A stretch of 64,000 bases of DNA. Origin: Aradus depressus. Lineage: Eukaryota > Arthropoda > Insecta > Hemiptera > Aradidae. The translations under genes and the position numbers were made by a program. Under the pieces are notes generated by a model. It had not been told where the DNA came from. It worked only from the letters and a program-made list of their open reading frames with translations, and did not search any database. The stretch is taken from contig OY759217.1 of assembly GCA_963662175.1 (NCBI GenBank), forward strand, positions 14,138,562-14,202,561. The letters run 5' to 3'. This document shows, in pieces, positions 62,905-64,000 of this stretch (positions within the stretch are counted from its first letter, which is position 1; each line of letters opens with the position of its first letter).

Positions 62905-63222
62905 TCATAAAAAAGTCGACGGTGTATCATCGGAAATTTACTTCCCCAGAACGAATTAATCAATTTACTTTTCGCTTCTCCTCCGAAACCAGTCGAACGT
63001 TTGCGATATTATTCAAAAATTGACTTACACAGAGGCTCATACTAAATTTTGTGTTTATAAATTCATTAAATCGGAAGTTATTAGGGTTTTTGAATTGAGC
63101 CCCCTCCTCTGAACCCTCCCTTCACTCCAGCCGGTATCGCTGAAGTTTACCAGGTTATGTCCTTATTGGGTTTTGACTTTAAATATGAAATTTCATGTCG
63201 ATACATTCATACATCGGCAGTT
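62905..63222 (-). mobile_element. rptA 3' two-thirds, cut by SINE-A
   Basis: AAAAGTCGACGGTGTATCAT, TACTTCCCCAGAACGAATTA, CTAAATTTTGTGTTTATAAA, GAATTGAGCCCCCTCCTCTG, CATGTCGATACATTCATACA, TCGGCAGTTA; SINE-A starts right after. Confidence 0.85.
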
Positions 63223-63388
63223 ACTACCCTACCCTAAGTGAATACAAATTTAAGATAGGCAAAATTTAGGACTTCCATAATAGACTCGGGCTCATGTCCA
63301 CGGGACTGACGAAAGAGCGCTCTGGTAGTAGGCGATATGACCACGTAGTTAAAGCACGGTCTCGAGTCGTAATAACCAAACTATTTAT
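63223..63388 (+). mobile_element. 5'-truncated SINE-A inserted in rptA
   Basis: CTACCCTAAGTGAATACAAA, GGCAAAATTTAGGACTTCC, GACGAAAGAGCGCTCTGG, GGTAGTAGGCGATATGACCA and GAGTCGTAATAACCAAAC. Confidence 0.88.
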
Positions 63389-63390
63389 AT

Positions 63391-63608
63391 ATTTTTTTTT
63401 TTCTTTTGCCTTTATGTATTATGGTGCTGCATATTAGCCATGTCAATGTGTTATCTAGTTATATTTACGACTCTCATGGCCCCGGGTGGGAGTTCTATCT
63501 ACGAAATAAAACTCACTCCCGAATGGGATTCGAACCCGCAAACCATGGTGAGACCATGTGACCAAAGCCCTACGCTCTCCAATGCCCACACGGCCACCAT
63601 GGCCCCCA
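63391..63608 (-). mobile_element. Full-length SINE-B
   Basis: T run (poly-A tail on the other strand), CATATTAGCCATGTCAATGT, TGGCCCCGGGTGGGAGTTCT, GGGATTCGAACCCGCAAACC (B box), CACGGCCACCATGGCCCCC (A-box end). Two overlapping 64- and 66-codon frames are shadows. Confidence 0.92.
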
Positions 63609-63698
63609 AGTTGAAGATTATTTACCCTATTTAAGGTTAAAGATTGACCAGCCACCTTTCGGAACGATTCAAAAGTTTATCGGTTAACAAACAGCTAT

Positions 63699-63890
63699 TT
63701 TTTTTGCCTTATGTACGATGCATATTAGCCATATCACTGTGTTATCTTATTTACAACATCCATGGCCCCGGGAGGGAGTTATATCTATGAAATAAAACTT
63801 ACTCCCGGGCGGGATTCGAACCCGCAAACCATGGGAGACCATGCGACCAAAGCCCTACGCTGTAGCCCGCACGGCCACCATGGCCCCCAA
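63699..63890 (-). mobile_element. Full-length SINE-B, second copy
   Basis: T run, ATGCATATTAGCCATATCAC, ATGGCCCCGGGAGGGAGTTA, GGGATTCGAACCCGCAAACC and CACGGCCACCATGGCCCCCA. Same orientation as and 90 bases from the previous copy; closest to the family consensus. Confidence 0.93.
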
Positions 63891-64000
63891 CAGCTGTTTT
63901 CATTCTCTCATTAAACGAACTGGTCACCAGTCTATGATTGTTATTAGGTACTTGAGATATTGAAAAGGTTAAGCAGTCTTAAATCCCTTCCATAAACTTG

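Overview
The window looks like a gene-poor, AT-rich stretch of an arthropod nuclear genome, most likely an insect; a hemipteran-like large genome is a guess. The reasons are abundant nested non-LTR retrotransposons of jockey-like and RTE-like type, a Penelope-like relic, hAT, pogo-like and Helitron-like DNA transposons, two tRNA-derived SINE families, and SINE tails made of CCTAA/TTAGG, the ancestral arthropod telomere unit. I found no intact host gene, no rRNA, no genuine tRNA gene and no CRISPR array. Every protein similarity I could recognise is a broken transposable-element fragment. All family calls are from reading alone; no database was searched.

Names used here. SINE-A is a tRNA-like head (A box like TAGCTCAGTGG, B box like GGTTCGTAACC), a hairpin-rich body of about 270 bp, and a tail of CCTAA or AACTA units. 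SINE-B has a second tRNA-like head (TGGCCGAGCG, GGTTCGAATCC) and an A-rich tail. rptA is the most abundant repeat, with about 30 copies or fragments. In + orientation it starts with a palindrome (ACTTCCCC...GGGGAAGT), carries three related modules containing CGATGTAATGAATGTATCGAC-like text, and ends in a small hairpin followed by a T run. rptB is a related repeat with an ACTTCCTTATA palindrome and long inverted ends.

Layout. 1-1.2 kb: three SINE-A fragments. 1.2-5.7 kb: a 4.5 kb tandem array of 90-bp and 105-bp units with higher-order structure. 5.7-13 kb: rptA/rptB, a pogo-like TA-flanked element and two SINE-A copies with target-site duplications. 13.3-17.7 kb: a cluster of tandem arrays (82, 167 and 131 bp periods). 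18-31 kb: rptA copies interrupted by a LINE with a 15-bp target duplication and by a Helitron-like element, plus an RTE-like LINE. 31-38.8 kb: jockey-like and Penelope-like relics, a 0.4 kb perfect-looking foldback with a hammerhead-like core, and a 962-bp hAT relic. 39-49.8 kb: a 68-bp array, two jockey-like LINE ends, a 19-bp minisatellite, a 776-bp inverted-repeat element and a 641-bp hAT insertion with an 8-bp target duplication. 50.8-56.9 kb: a pair of 0.5-0.6 kb inverted repeats 5 kb apart enclosing more rptA and an RTE-like LINE. 57-64 kb: SINE fragments, a 0.2 kb palindrome, another LINE relic and two tandem inverted SINE-B copies.

The elements do not form a pathway. The useful information is their nesting order: rptA is repeatedly the oldest layer, into which a LINE, a Helitron, a hAT and SINE-A copies have inserted, so empty sites can be reconstructed from neighbouring rptA copies.
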